A stretch of 64,000 bases of DNA, taken from the NCBI RefSeq assembly GCF_010499455.1, contig NZ_JAAGOH010000011.1, positions 1 through 64,000 of the forward strand, read 5' to 3'. The notes under the pieces are model-generated. The model did not search any database. It had not been told where the DNA came from and saw only the letters and a list, made by a program, of their open reading frames with translations. The stretch's first letter is position 1. Every line of letters starts with the position of its first letter. The stretch is from Ideonella livida (GTDB taxonomy: Bacteria > Pseudomonadota > Gammaproteobacteria > Burkholderiales > Burkholderiaceae_C). The position numbers and the translations under genes were made by a program. Shown here piece by piece: positions 47,567 to 56,730 of the stretch.

Positions 47567-47708
47567 CGGCGCAAGGTGGGGTGGGACAGGGGCCATTGGC
47601 CATTGGGGGACAATCCGGGGCTGCCCGGCCGCCGCCAGCCTGCGGCTGGCGGCCGCAGTGTAGGCGCCCGGCCCGCCCACGCCGGCCCCCCATCCCCCTC
47701 CCGCGATC

Positions 47709-48737
47709 ATGAGCTTCCGCATCACCCTCCAGCCCTCGTCACGAGCCTTCGACGCCGAGGCCGACGAACCCCTGCTCAACGCCGCCATCCGTGCGGGCAT
47801 CGGCCTGCCCTATGGCTGCAAGGACGGCGCCTGTGGCTCGTGCAAATGCCGTCTGCTGCAGGGCGAGGTGTCCCACGGCCCCCACCAGGAAAAGGCCCTG
47901 AGCGCGGCCGAGGCCGCCAATGGCCTGATCCTGAGCTGCGTGGCCCACCCGCGCAGCGACTGCGTGGTGGAAGCCCGCGGTGTCACCGGCGACGGCGAGT
48001 ACCCGGTGCTGAAGATGCCCGGGCGCATCCTGCAGCTGGAGCGCCTGGCCGCAGACGTCATGCGGATGCGGGTGCAGCTCCCGGCCAACCAGAACTTCCA
48101 GTTCAAGGCCGGGCAATATGTGGACTTCATCCTGCGCAATGGCGAGCGCCGCAGCTACTCGATGGCCAATGCGCCGCACAACCTGGGCACGCCGGCGGCC
48201 ATCGAACTGCATATCCGCCACATGCCCGGCGGCCAGTTCACCGACGTGGTGTTCAGCACCATGAAGGAAAAGGAGATCGTGCGCATGGAGGGTCCGTTCG
48301 GCACCTTCTACCTGCGTGAGGAATCGGACAAGCCCATCGTGATGCTGGCCTCGGGCACCGGGCTGGCGCCGATCAAGGCGCTGCTGGAGCGCCTGCAGGC
48401 CCAGGGCATTGCCCGGCCGGTGGTGCTCTATTGGGGCTGCCGCCGCCAGGCAGACCTGTACCTGCACGACTGGGCGCAGGCGCAGGCCGCCAGCTTGCCG
48501 TCGCTGCGCTATGTGCCGGTCCTCTCCGAGCCCGAGGCCGGCTGGAGCGGTCGCACCGGGCTGGTCCATGAGGCCGTCATGGCCGACCTGCCTGACCTGA
48601 GCGGCCATCAGGTCTATGCCTGCGGCGCGCCGGTGATGGTGGCGTCCGCGCGCCGCGACTTCACCACGCGCTGCGGCCTGCCTGAAGACGAGTTCTTCGC
48701 CGACAGCTTCACCAGCGCAGCCGACAAGGCCGGCTGA
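47709..48737 (+). CDS. CDP-6-deoxy-delta-3,4-glucoseen reductase-like 2Fe-2S flavoprotein
   Basis: The protein has 342 residues. The N-terminal plant-type 2Fe-2S domain has Cys37, Cys42 and Cys45 in GCKDGACGSC and Cys77 in ILSCVAH. An FAD domain follows with RRSYSMANAP, then an NAD(P) domain with ASGTGLAPIKALLE and the C-terminal YACGAPVMV. The order ferredoxin-FAD-NAD matches AscD/E3 reductase and also phenol-hydroxylase-type reductases. In Burkholderiales it is widely conserved as a stand-alone gene, so a role in 3,6-dideoxysugar synthesis is doubtful; no CDP-sugar genes are nearby. Confidence 0.85.
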   Translation: MSFRITLQPSSRAFDAEADEPLLNAAIRAGIGLPYGCKDGACGSCKCRLLQGEVSHGPHQEKALSAAEAANGLILSCVAHPRSDCVVEARGVTGDGEYPVLKMPGRILQLERLAADVMRMRVQLPANQNFQFKAGQYVDFILRNGERRSYSMANAPHNLGTPAAIELHIRHMPGGQFTDVVFSTMKEKEIVRMEGPFGTFYLREESDKPIVMLASGTGLAPIKALLERLQAQGIARPVVLYWGCRRQADLYLHDWAQAQAASLPSLRYVPVLSEPEAGWSGRTGLVHEAVMADLPDLSGHQVYACGAPVMVASARRDFTTRCGLPEDEFFADSFTSAADKAG

Positions 48738-48781
48738 GCCGGACGCCGCGCCACCGCAGGTGTCCGCGGGCGGCCACACGC

Positions 48782-49696
48782 TCAGCGGATCCCGGCCTCC
48801 AGGTAGTCGCGGGCCTGCGCCTGCAGCCACTGGCTGAAGCACTGCAGCGCCGGCAGGCCGGCCCGGGCGGGCGGATGGACCAGGTGGTAGCTGCGCCCGC
48901 TGGGCATGATGGCCGGGCAGGCCTGCACCAGACGCCCGGCGGCCAGGTGCCGCTCCACCAGCAGGCGCGGCACCAGGGCCAGGCCCAAGCCCAGGGCCGC
49001 CGCTTCCACCAGCATCGAGAACAGCTCCATCCGCGGCCCCGCCACCGCCTGTGGCCAGTCCAGGCCCTGCGCGGCGAACCACTGCCGCCAGGCTTCGGGC
49101 CGGGTGCTGGCCTGCAGCAGGGGCTCGGCCCGCATCTCCTCCAGCGTCAGGGCGCGGCGTCCGGCCATGCGGGTCGGGCTGGCCACCACGATCAAGGGCT
49201 CGGGCAGCAGGGCCACGCCCTGGGTGCCGGGCCAGAGCCCATGCCCGGGGTGGATGGCCGCGTCAAAGGCCGTGTCCTCAAACAGGAAAGGACGGGTGCG
49301 GGCACCCAGGTGCACCGTGATGCCCGGATGCCGGGCCTGGAAATCCGCCAGCCGGGGCAGCAGCCACTCGGTGGCAAAGCTGGGCACCACCGCCAACTCC
49401 AGGGAGCCGCCGGTGGCCGCATCTCCCTGGGCCATCAGGTCCAGCGCATCGCGCTCCACCGCGTCCAGACGCTGGGCCACGCTGCGGGCATAGCGCTGGC
49501 CGGCCTCGGTCAGGGCTATGCCACGCTGGCCGCGCCTGAACAGCTTGACCCCCAGGAACTCCTCCAGGGTGGCCACCTGCCGGCAGATGGCACTCTGGGT
49601 CACCGAGAGCTCGGTGGCCGCCCGCGTGAAGCTCTGGTGGCGGGCGGCAGACTCGAAAGCCGCCAGGGCGGCGGTGGAAGGCAGTTTGCGGCGCAT
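48782..49696 (-). CDS. LysR-family regulator next to gcdH
   Basis: The protein has 304 residues from the ATG at 49696, with AGGAGA six bases upstream. The N-terminal winged HTH spans about residues 5-65 (FTRAATELSVTQSAICRQVATLE), followed by the LysR effector domain. The GcvA-like pattern PSTAALAAFESAARH is seen at the start. It is divergent from gcdH across 184 bases containing a perfect inverted repeat with T-N11-A spacing, so it probably controls the gcdH operon; a glutarate or glutaryl-CoA-related effector is inferred from context only. Confidence 0.87.
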   Translation of the reverse strand: MRRKLPSTAALAAFESAARHQSFTRAATELSVTQSAICRQVATLEEFLGVKLFRRGQRGIALTEAGQRYARSVAQRLDAVERDALDLMAQGDAATGGSLELAVVPSFATEWLLPRLADFQARHPGITVHLGARTRPFLFEDTAFDAAIHPGHGLWPGTQGVALLPEPLIVVASPTRMAGRRALTLEEMRAEPLLQASTRPEAWRQWFAAQGLDWPQAVAGPRMELFSMLVEAAALGLGLALVPRLLVERHLAAGRLVQACPAIMPSGRSYHLVHPPARAGLPALQCFSQWLQAQARDYLEAGIR

Positions 49697-49766
49697 GCAC
49701 GTCTCCTGTGGCGTCACGACCCGGCCGGGCCCGGATACGGGGCAGACATCGGCCTGGCCGCCCTCC

Positions 49767-49787
49767 GGTGTGCATAAAGCGCACACC
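49767..49787. promoter_or_regulatory. Candidate LysR operator between regulator and gcdH
   Basis: GGTGTGC (49767-49773) and GCACACC (49781-49787) are perfect inverted repeats around a 7-base centre ATAAAGC. Position 49771 T and 49783 A give the T-N11-A spacing of LysR boxes. It lies about 70 bases before the LysR start and about 95 bases before the gcdH start, the usual place for a shared activator site. Confidence 0.55.
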
Positions 49788-49880
49788 AGCGTGCCAAATT
49801 CTCGTTTGATTCGGGGAGTGACGGCTGCATAAGATGAGCCCTAAGCACTTCAGCCTCATTTCTTCCCGGAGACAACCGCC

Positions 49881-51065
49881 ATGTCCACCCCTCGCAAAGC
49901 CGCCTTCCAATGGGACGATCCACTGCTGCTGGACCAGCAGCTGAGCGACGACGAGCGCCAGGTGCGTGACGCTGCGCACGCCTACTGCCAAGAACGCCTG
50001 GCCCCGCGCGTGCTGGAGGCCTTCCGGCATGAGCGCATGGACGTGAGCATCTTCCCGGAGATGGGCGAGCTGGGCCTGCTGGGCCCCACCATCCCCGAGG
50101 CCTACGGCGGCGCCGGCCTGAACTACGTCTGCTACGGCCTGGTGGCGCGCGAGGTGGAGCGGGTGGACTCGGGCTACCGCTCGATGATGAGCGTGCAGTC
50201 CTCGCTGGTGATGGTGCCGATCCACGCCTTCGGCAACGAGGCCACCAAGCAGAAGTACCTGCCCAAGCTGGCGCGCGGCGAGTGGATCGGCTGCTTCGGC
50301 CTGACCGAGCCCAACCACGGCTCCGACCCCGGCAGCATGGTCACCCGCGCCCGCAAGGTGCCGGGCGGCTACAGCCTGACCGGCTCCAAGATGTGGATCA
50401 CCAACTCGCCGGTGGCCGACGTGTTTGTGGTCTGGGCCAAGGACGACGAAGGCCAGATCCGCGGCTTTGTGCTGGAGAAGGGCTGGAAGGGCCTGTCCGC
50501 CCCGGCCATCCACGGCAAGGTGGGCCTGCGCGCCAGCATCACCGGCGAGATCGTGATGGAGGAGGTGTTCTGCCCCGAGGAGAACGCCTTCCCCGAGGTG
50601 CGCGGCCTGAAGGGCCCGTTCACCTGCCTGAACAGTGCGCGCTACGGCATCGCCTGGGGCGCGCTGGGCGCGGCTGAGGCCTGCTGGCACACCGCCCGCC
50701 AGTACACGCTGGACCGCAAGCAGTTCGGCAAGCCCCTGGCCGCCAACCAGCTGGTCCAGAAGAAGCTGGCCGACATGCAGACCGAGATCACGCTGGGCCT
50801 GCAAGGCTGCCTGCGCCTGGGCCGCATGAAGGACGAGGGCACCGCCGCGGTGGAGATCACCTCCATCATGAAGCGCAACAGCTGCGGCAAGGCACTGGAC
50901 ATTGCCCGCACCGCCCGCGACATGCTGGGCGGCAACGGCATCAGCGACGAGTTCGGTGTGGCCCGCCACCTGGTGAACCTGGAAGTGGTCAACACCTACG
51001 AAGGCACGCACGACATCCACGCCCTGATCCTGGGCCGTGCCATGACCGGCATCGCCGCGTTCTGA
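49881..51065 (+). CDS. gcdH: Glutaryl-CoA dehydrogenase
   Basis: This FAD enzyme oxidises and decarboxylates glutaryl-CoA to crotonyl-CoA in lysine/tryptophan/glutarate catabolism. It has 394 residues. The diagnostic [16 protein letters not shown]-type region ([13 protein letters not shown]), the FAD segment [33 protein letters not shown] and the catalytic Glu374 in [10 protein letters not shown] fit GcdH specifically over other acyl-CoA dehydrogenases. The CoA-transferase gene begins three bases after its stop. Divergent LysR gene upstream. Confidence 0.95.
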   Translation: MSTPRKAAFQWDDPLLLDQQLSDDERQVRDAAHAYCQERLAPRVLEAFRHERMDVSIFPEMGELGLLGPTIPEAYGGAGLNYVCYGLVAREVERVDSGYRSMMSVQSSLVMVPIHAFGNEATKQKYLPKLARGEWIGCFGLTEPNHGSDPGSMVTRARKVPGGYSLTGSKMWITNSPVADVFVVWAKDDEGQIRGFVLEKGWKGLSAPAIHGKVGLRASITGEIVMEEVFCPEENAFPEVRGLKGPFTCLNSARYGIAWGALGAAEACWHTARQYTLDRKQFGKPLAANQLVQKKLADMQTEITLGLQGCLRLGRMKDEGTAAVEITSIMKRNSCGKALDIARTARDMLGGNGISDEFGVARHLVNLEVVNTYEGTHDIHALILGRAMTGIAAF

Positions 51066-51067
51066 CC

Positions 51068-52270
51068 ATGGCGGCCGGGGCACTGCAGGGCCTGAAGGTC
51101 CTGGACCTGTCGCGCGTGCTGGCCGGCCCCTGGGCCACCCAGCTGCTGGGCGACCTAGGCGCCGACGTGGTGAAGGTGGAGCGTCCCGGCGCCGGCGACG
51201 ACACCCGCGCCTGGGGCCCGCCCTGGGTGAAGGATGCCGAGGGCGCCGACAGCCGCCAGGCCGCCTACTTCCAGTGCGCCAACCGCAACAAGCGCTCCAT
51301 CGCCGTGGACATGGCCACCCCCGAAGGGCAGGCCCTGCTGCACGAACTGGCCACCCGGGCCGACGTGGTGGTGGAGAACTTCAAGGTCGGCGGCCTGGCC
51401 GCCTACGGCCTGGATTACGACAGCCTCAAGGCCCTCAACCCCCGGCTCATCTACTGCTCCATCACCGGCTTCGGCCAGACCGGGCCCTACGCCGAGCGAG
51501 CCGGCTACGACTTCCTCATCCAGGGCCTCGGTGGGCTCATGAGCCTGACCGGGCGCCCCGACGGCGAGGACGGCGCCGGGCCGCAGAAGGTCGGCGTGGC
51601 CCTGGTGGACATCATGACCGGGCTGTATGCCACCATCGCCGTGCTGGCGGCCCTGAACCACCGCCACGCCAGCGGCGAAGGCCAGCACATCGACCTGGCC
51701 CTGCTGGACGTCCAGGTGGCCGCCCTGGCCAACCAAGCGGCCAGCTTCCTCACCACCGGCACCTCGCCCCGGCGCATGGGCAACGCCCACCCCACCATCG
51801 TCCCGTACCAGGACTTTCCCACCGCTGACGGCGACATGATCCTGGCCATCGGCAACGACGGACAGTTCAGCCGCTTCTGCAGCGCCGCGGGCCACCCGGA
51901 ATGGGCCACCGACGACCGCTTTGCCACCAACCCGGCGCGGGTGGCCCACCGCGAGGTGCTGATCCCGCTGATGCGCCAGGCCACGGTCATGCGCACCACG
52001 GCCAACTGGATCGCGCTGCTCGAGACCCTGGCCGTGCCCTGCGGCCCGATCAACCGCCTGGCCGAGGTCTTCGCCGACCCGCAGGTCCTGGCACGCGGGC
52101 TGCGAATCGACCTGCCACACCCGGCCTTTGGCAGCGTGCCCGGCGTGGCCAACCCCATGCGCCTGTCGGCCAGCCCGGTGGCCTACCGGCAGGCCCCGCC
52201 CACCCTGGGCGAGCACCAGGCCCAGGTGCTGGCAGACTGGCTGGGCCACGGCTCAACGCGGCAGGCATGA
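51068..52270 (+). CDS. Class III (CaiB/BaiF) CoA-transferase, probably glutarate CoA-transferase
   Basis: The protein has 400 residues. Family marks are LDLSRVLAGPWATQLLGDLGADVVKVE at the start and the catalytic Asp181 in LVDIMTGLYAT. The immediate coupling to gcdH (3-base gap) points to making glutaryl-CoA from glutarate, as the succinyl-CoA:glutarate CoA-transferase SUGCT does. That substrate is inferred from context; the class is certain. Confidence 0.85.
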   Translation: MAAGALQGLKVLDLSRVLAGPWATQLLGDLGADVVKVERPGAGDDTRAWGPPWVKDAEGADSRQAAYFQCANRNKRSIAVDMATPEGQALLHELATRADVVVENFKVGGLAAYGLDYDSLKALNPRLIYCSITGFGQTGPYAERAGYDFLIQGLGGLMSLTGRPDGEDGAGPQKVGVALVDIMTGLYATIAVLAALNHRHASGEGQHIDLALLDVQVAALANQAASFLTTGTSPRRMGNAHPTIVPYQDFPTADGDMILAIGNDGQFSRFCSAAGHPEWATDDRFATNPARVAHREVLIPLMRQATVMRTTANWIALLETLAVPCGPINRLAEVFADPQVLARGLRIDLPHPAFGSVPGVANPMRLSASPVAYRQAPPTLGEHQAQVLADWLGHGSTRQA

Positions 52271-52435
52271 CCTGAATCAAGCCCGGGTTTGCGCCGCCTC
52301 AAGCGGTCGCGGACAGGGGCTTTCGCGGTTCGTCCCACCCTTCAGGGATAATACGGAGTTCGCCTGGGAGGTGCTGCGGGATGCGGCGCGGGTCAGGCGC
52401 TCCCCACAACCTGTCAAATTCCCAGCCCTCCGACC

Positions 52436-53206
52436 ATGAGTGCCTTCCACGAAGAGCGCGTGCTGAGCGTGCATCACTGGACCGACCGCCTGTTCAGCTT
52501 CACCACCACCCGTGACGCCGGCCTGCGCTTCTCCAACGGCCACTTCACGATGATCGGCCTGCGCGTCGACGGCAAGCCGCTGCTGCGCGCCTACTCCATC
52601 GTCAGCCCCAACTACGAGGAGACGCTGGAGTTCCTGTCCATCAAGGTGCAGGACGGCCCGCTGACCAGCCGGCTGCAGCACATCCAGGTGGGCGACTCCG
52701 TCATCGTGGGCAAGAAGCCCACCGGCACCCTGCTGATCGACTACCTGGTGCCGGGCAAGCGCCTGTACCTGCTGTCTACCGGCACCGGCATGGCCCCCTT
52801 CCTGTCGATCATCCGCGACCCGGAGACCTACGAGAAGTTCGAGGAAGTCATCCTGGTGCACGGCGTGCGCGAAGTGAAGGAACTGGCTTACCACGACTAC
52901 CTCACGCAGGAGCTGCCCCAGCACGAGTTCCTGGGCGAGATGGTCAGCAAGCAGCTGAAGTACTACCCCACGGTCACCCGTGAGCCGTTCAAGAACCAGG
53001 GCCGCGTCACCGACCTGATCGAGAACGGCAAGCTCTTCGCCGACCTGGGCGTGCCCGCCCTGAACCGCGAGGAAGACCGCGTGATGATCTGCGGCAGCTC
53101 GGCCATGCTGCGTGACCTGAAGGAAATGATGGAAGCCCGCGGCCTGGCTGAAGGCAACACCACCACCCCGGGCGACTTCGTCATCGAACGCGCCTTCGTC
53201 GGCTGA
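52436..53206 (+). CDS. fpr: Ferredoxin--NADP reductase
   Basis: The protein has 256 residues of the FNR fold. The FAD motif is RAYSIVSPNYEE, the NADP-binding glycine loop is STGTGMAPFLS and the CGSS nucleotide motif lies near the end, with the C terminus ending in ERAFVG. It supplies electrons to or from ferredoxin/flavodoxin, often in oxidative stress and Fe-S metabolism. GATAAT at 52347-52352 is a possible -10 box in its 165-base upstream region, without a clear -35. Confidence 0.94.
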   Translation: MSAFHEERVLSVHHWTDRLFSFTTTRDAGLRFSNGHFTMIGLRVDGKPLLRAYSIVSPNYEETLEFLSIKVQDGPLTSRLQHIQVGDSVIVGKKPTGTLLIDYLVPGKRLYLLSTGTGMAPFLSIIRDPETYEKFEEVILVHGVREVKELAYHDYLTQELPQHEFLGEMVSKQLKYYPTVTREPFKNQGRVTDLIENGKLFADLGVPALNREEDRVMICGSSAMLRDLKEMMEARGLAEGNTTTPGDFVIERAFVG

Positions 53207-53260
53207 TCCAGGTCGCCGGCGATCCGGTCCCGGGCCCTGCGGCCTGTGGCCGCCGCACAG

Positions 53261-53286
53261 CAAAGCCCCGCCTCGGCGGGGCTTTG
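53261..53286. terminator. Bidirectional-type hairpin between fpr and the ABC permease gene
   Basis: CAAAGCCCCGC and GCGGGGCTTTG form an 11-bp perfect stem around CTCG. A short T run (TTT) is within the stem end on both strands, so it could stop both convergent units, but it lacks a long T tract. Confidence 0.6.
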
Positions 53287-53327
53287 CCGTTTCTGGGCGC
53301 TGTGGCCAGGGCGGCCAGGGCCGCCCT

Positions 53328-54539
53328 TCACTCGTGGCGCAGGGCGTCGATCGGGTCCAGACGCGCGGCACGGCGCGCCGGAAAGTAGCCGAACACCACC
53401 CCGATGGCGGCCGAGAAGCCGAAAGCCAGCAGGTTGATGCCGGGGTTGAACAGGAAGGGCAGGCCCATCAGCCCGGCCAGCCCCACCGTGGCGCCCAGCG
53501 CCAAGACGATGCCCACCAGGCCGCCCAGGCTGGAAAGCACCACCGCCTCGATCAGGAACTGCAGCAGCACATCACGCTCCAAGGCGCCGATGGCCAGGCG
53601 GATGCCGATCTCGCGGGTGCGCTCGGTCACGCTCACCAGCATGATGTTCATGATGCCGATGCCGCCCACCAGCAGGCTCACCGCGGCCACCGCGCCCAGC
53701 AGCGAAGTCATGAGCTGCGTGGTGCCCGAGAGGGTGTTGGCAATCTGTGCGGTGTCCAGCACATTGAAGTTGTCGTCCGCCCCGTCGGCGATGCGCCGGC
53801 GCTCGCGCAGCAGCGCGGACACCGCCTGGATGGTGCTGGCCGCCTCGGTGCCGTCGGCCATGGACACCAGCAGGGTGTTGACCCGGGTGCTGCCCGTCAC
53901 CCGTCGCATGGCGGTGCGCACCGGCACGACGATGGTGTCGTCCTGGTCCATGCCCATGGCCGCCTGGCCCTTGCTGCCCAGCCGGCCGATGACCTCGCAG
54001 GAGAAACCCTTGACCCGCACCTGCTGGCCGATGACCTCGGTGTCGGCCCCGAACAGCTCGCGCTGCACCGTGGCCCCCAGCAGGCAGACGGCCGCGCCGG
54101 CGGCCAGCTCCTCGTCACTGAAGGTGCGGCCGTCGGCCACCGTCCAGTTGCCCGCCACGAAGTAGGCATTGGTGCTGCCGGTCACGGTGGTCTGCCAGTT
54201 GCGGCCGTTGGCGATGACGGTGACCGAGGCGCGCACCTCCGGCGCCACCGCCTTGAGCCCGCCAATGCGGCTGGCGATGGCCTCGGCATCGGCCTCCTTG
54301 AAGGACGGCGCGCCCGCGCCGCCCATGCCCGGCCCCAGGCGCTGGCCGGGTCGGATCTGCAGCAGGTTGCTGCCCAAGCTGCTGATCTGGTCGCGCACCG
54401 CCTGGGTGGCACCCTGGCCCAGGGTGACCATGGTGATGACCGCGGCCACCCCGATCACGATGCCCAGCACCGTGAGGAAGGAGCGCAGCAGGTTGCGGCG
54501 GATGGCGCGCAGCGCCAGCAGCAGGGTGTTGCCCAGCAT
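53328..54539 (-). CDS. MacB-like ABC transporter permease
   Basis: The protein has 403 residues with the MacB/FtsX topology: one helix at about 18-40, a large periplasmic MacB-PCD domain, then three helices at about 285-310, 335-360 and 370-395. Motifs are FLTVLGIVIGVAAVITMV, SVTERTREIGIRLAIGA and the C-terminal ARLDPIDALRHE. In E. coli MacB the ATPase is fused to this part; here it is a separate gene, three bases upstream. Last gene of the efflux operon. Confidence 0.92.
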   Translation of the reverse strand: MLGNTLLLALRAIRRNLLRSFLTVLGIVIGVAAVITMVTLGQGATQAVRDQISSLGSNLLQIRPGQRLGPGMGGAGAPSFKEADAEAIASRIGGLKAVAPEVRASVTVIANGRNWQTTVTGSTNAYFVAGNWTVADGRTFSDEELAAGAAVCLLGATVQRELFGADTEVIGQQVRVKGFSCEVIGRLGSKGQAAMGMDQDDTIVVPVRTAMRRVTGSTRVNTLLVSMADGTEAASTIQAVSALLRERRRIADGADDNFNVLDTAQIANTLSGTTQLMTSLLGAVAAVSLLVGGIGIMNIMLVSVTERTREIGIRLAIGALERDVLLQFLIEAVVLSSLGGLVGIVLALGATVGLAGLMGLPFLFNPGINLLAFGFSAAIGVVFGYFPARRAARLDPIDALRHE

Positions 54540-54542
54540 GGT

Positions 54543-55301
54543 TCAGGCCTCCTGGGCAGCCGGCTCGGCCGGGGTGGCACCGGCCACCGGTGCGCGGGTG
54601 CGGGCCGCTTCGTCCAGCACCTCGTCGTGGTCGACACGGCCGTCCCGGAAGTGGACGATGCGCCGCGCATAGGCGGCCATGTCGGGTTCGTGGGTCACCA
54701 TGAGCACGGTGATGCCCTGGCGCTCGTTGAGGGTCTGCAGCAAGGCCATGATCTCGTGGCTGCGGGCGGAGTCCAGGTTGCCGGTGGGCTCGTCGGCCAG
54801 CAGCACGCGCGGCTGGGTGACCAGGGCGCGCGCGATGGCCACGCGCTGCTGCTGCCCACCCGAGAGCTCGCCCGGGGTGTGGTGGCCCCAGCCGGCCAGG
54901 CCCACCTGGGCCAGCGCGGCCTGGGCGGCGGCCCGGCGGGTGCGGGCGGGCTCACCGCGGTAGAGCAGCGGCAGCTCCACGTTCTCCACCGCCGAGGTGC
55001 GGGCCAGCAGGTTGAAGCCCTGGAAGACGAAGCCCAGCAGCCGGCGGCGCAGCAGCGCACGCTGGTCGCGCTGCAGGCGGTGCACGGGGATACCGTCCAG
55101 CCAGTACTCGCCGGCACTGGGCGTGTCCAGGCAGCCCAGGGTGTTCATGGCGGTGGACTTGCCCGAGCCGCTGGGGCCCATGATGGCCACGAAGTCCCCG
55201 GCCTTGATGTCCAGGTCCACCTGGCGCAGCGCCCGGAAGGCCACCGCGCCGCGGCCATAGGTCTTATCCACCCCGCGCAGGCGGATGAGCGGCGCGCTCA
55301 C
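54543..55301 (-). CDS. MacB-type ABC transporter ATP-binding protein
   Basis: The protein has 252 residues. Walker A is GPSGSGKST (42-50), Q-loop FQGFNLL, signature LSGGQQQRVAIARAL, Walker B VLLADEPTGNLD and the switch His in VTHEPD. It powers the permease encoded next to it. Its start overlaps the adaptor stop by 4 bases. The last 30 residues are an Ala/Pro-rich tail not needed for the fold. Confidence 0.94.
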   Translation of the reverse strand: MSAPLIRLRGVDKTYGRGAVAFRALRQVDLDIKAGDFVAIMGPSGSGKSTAMNTLGCLDTPSAGEYWLDGIPVHRLQRDQRALLRRRLLGFVFQGFNLLARTSAVENVELPLLYRGEPARTRRAAAQAALAQVGLAGWGHHTPGELSGGQQQRVAIARALVTQPRVLLADEPTGNLDSARSHEIMALLQTLNERQGITVLMVTHEPDMAAYARRIVHFRDGRVDHDEVLDEAARTRAPVAGATPAEPAAQEA

Positions 55302-56629
55302 GGCGCGCTCCCGGCGGCCGGGGCGGCAGGGCCGGTCTGCCGGGCCACGATGACCCGCACGCCCGGGGCCAGGCCTTCGCCACGGACTTCGGTCTGCCGG
55401 CCGTTGCTCAGGCCCACAGTGACCGGCACCGCCTGCGGCGCCCCGTCACGCAGCACCCAGACCTGGCGGCCGGCACCCGCGGCGGTGCCGCTGCGCTTGC
55501 CACCGCTGCCCATGCCGGGCGGCTTGGGCATGAGCTTGTCGATCACGCCACCGCCCTGGGCCGCGGCGGCGGGCGTGCCCGTCGCGGGGGTGAAACCCAG
55601 CGCCGCATTGGGCACGAGCAGCACGCCGCGGTGCTCGGTGGCGGCGATCAGGGCGGTGGCCGTCATGCCGGGGCGCAGGCTCAGGTCGGCGTTGGCCACG
55701 TCGAGCTGGGTGGTGTAGGTCACCACGTTGTCGGTGGTGGTGGAGCCATAGGCCACCCGGGTGATGGTGGCCGGGTACTGGCGGCCGGGCCAGGCGCTCA
55801 CCGAGAAGCGCGCCGTCTGCCCGGTCTGCACCTGGGCCACGTCGGCCTCGTCCACGTTGACCGAGAGCTTGAGCTGACGCAGGTCGGCCGCCAGGGTGAA
55901 CAAGGTCACCGCCTGCAGCGAGGCGGCCACCGCATAGCCAGGCTCGACGTTGCGGGTGAGGATGACCCCGTCCATGGGCGCGCGGATCGAGGCCTTGGCC
56001 AGGTTGGTGCGGTTGGTGCTCAGGGTGGCCTGGGCCTGGGTCACGGCGGCCCGCGCCACGGCCTCGGCGGCCAGCGCCTTGGCCAGGGTGGCCTGGGCGG
56101 CTTCCAGCTCGGTGGCGGCGGGCAGCCGGCCGGCCGACAGGCGTTGCACCTCCTGCAGCCGGGCCAGGCTCTGGCGCGCCTCCAGGGTGCTGGCCTGCGC
56201 CTGCTGCAGGCTGGCCTCGGCGCTGGTCACCGCCGCCTGGGACTGGGTGATCTGGTCCCCGAGCTTGGCGGTGTCCAGCTCCACCAGCACCTGCCCCTGG
56301 CGCACCCGGTCGTTCACGTCCACCAGCACGCGGGAGACGGTGCCCGAGAGCTCGCTGCCAATGCTCACCGAGCGGGTGGGCTGGAGGGTGCCGTTGGCGG
56401 TGACGGTGACCGCCAGGTCCCCTTGGGTGACGGGCTCGGTCAGGTAGCGCACGGCGGCCGGCGGTTCGCTGCCCAGCCCGAACAGGGCGGCGACCCCACC
56501 CCACAAGACCAGACCGGCCGCCCAGGCGACCGGACGGCGCCAGAGGGGCCGGCCTTCGGTTCGCAGCCAGTCGGGCAGGCCGCCGGCAGCATCACGGGAG
56601 GAGGAGGAATCGGAGGTGGGATCGTTCAT
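55298..56629 (-). CDS. MacA-like periplasmic adaptor subunit (HlyD/RND type)
   Basis: The protein has 443 residues. It has one N-terminal membrane helix (about 32-52), a lipoyl half-motif with SIGSELSGTVSRVLVDVNDRV, an alpha-hairpin rich in Ala/Gln (about 115-215), the second lipoyl half IRAPMDGVI and beta-barrel strands. A Gly/Pro/Lys-rich insertion sits at about 350-385. It bridges the inner-membrane ABC transporter and the outer-membrane channel. The stop overlaps the ATPase start. Confidence 0.93.
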   Translation of the reverse strand: MNDPTSDSSSSRDAAGGLPDWLRTEGRPLWRRPVAWAAGLVLWGGVAALFGLGSEPPAAVRYLTEPVTQGDLAVTVTANGTLQPTRSVSIGSELSGTVSRVLVDVNDRVRQGQVLVELDTAKLGDQITQSQAAVTSAEASLQQAQASTLEARQSLARLQEVQRLSAGRLPAATELEAAQATLAKALAAEAVARAAVTQAQATLSTNRTNLAKASIRAPMDGVILTRNVEPGYAVAASLQAVTLFTLAADLRQLKLSVNVDEADVAQVQTGQTARFSVSAWPGRQYPATITRVAYGSTTTDNVVTYTTQLDVANADLSLRPGMTATALIAATEHRGVLLVPNAALGFTPATGTPAAAAQGGGVIDKLMPKPPGMGSGGKRSGTAAGAGRQVWVLRDGAPQAVPVTVGLSNGRQTEVRGEGLAPGVRVIVARQTGPAAPAAGSAP

Positions 56630-56730
56630 GGCGGAAGACGGCGGAGGACCGCAAAAGGGGGCTCAGGCGGGCGGGGACAGGGGGCACCGGCACACGCCGG
56701 GACCGGCAGGGGCCGGTCGGCGGCAGCGGC

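Noticed and set aside
47566-47800. N-terminal extension of the epimerase-like gene up to 47800
   Set aside because: The added residues are Gly/Pro/Arg-rich and cover the promoter region of the divergent 2Fe-2S reductase gene; family homology begins at VVGCGDVG.
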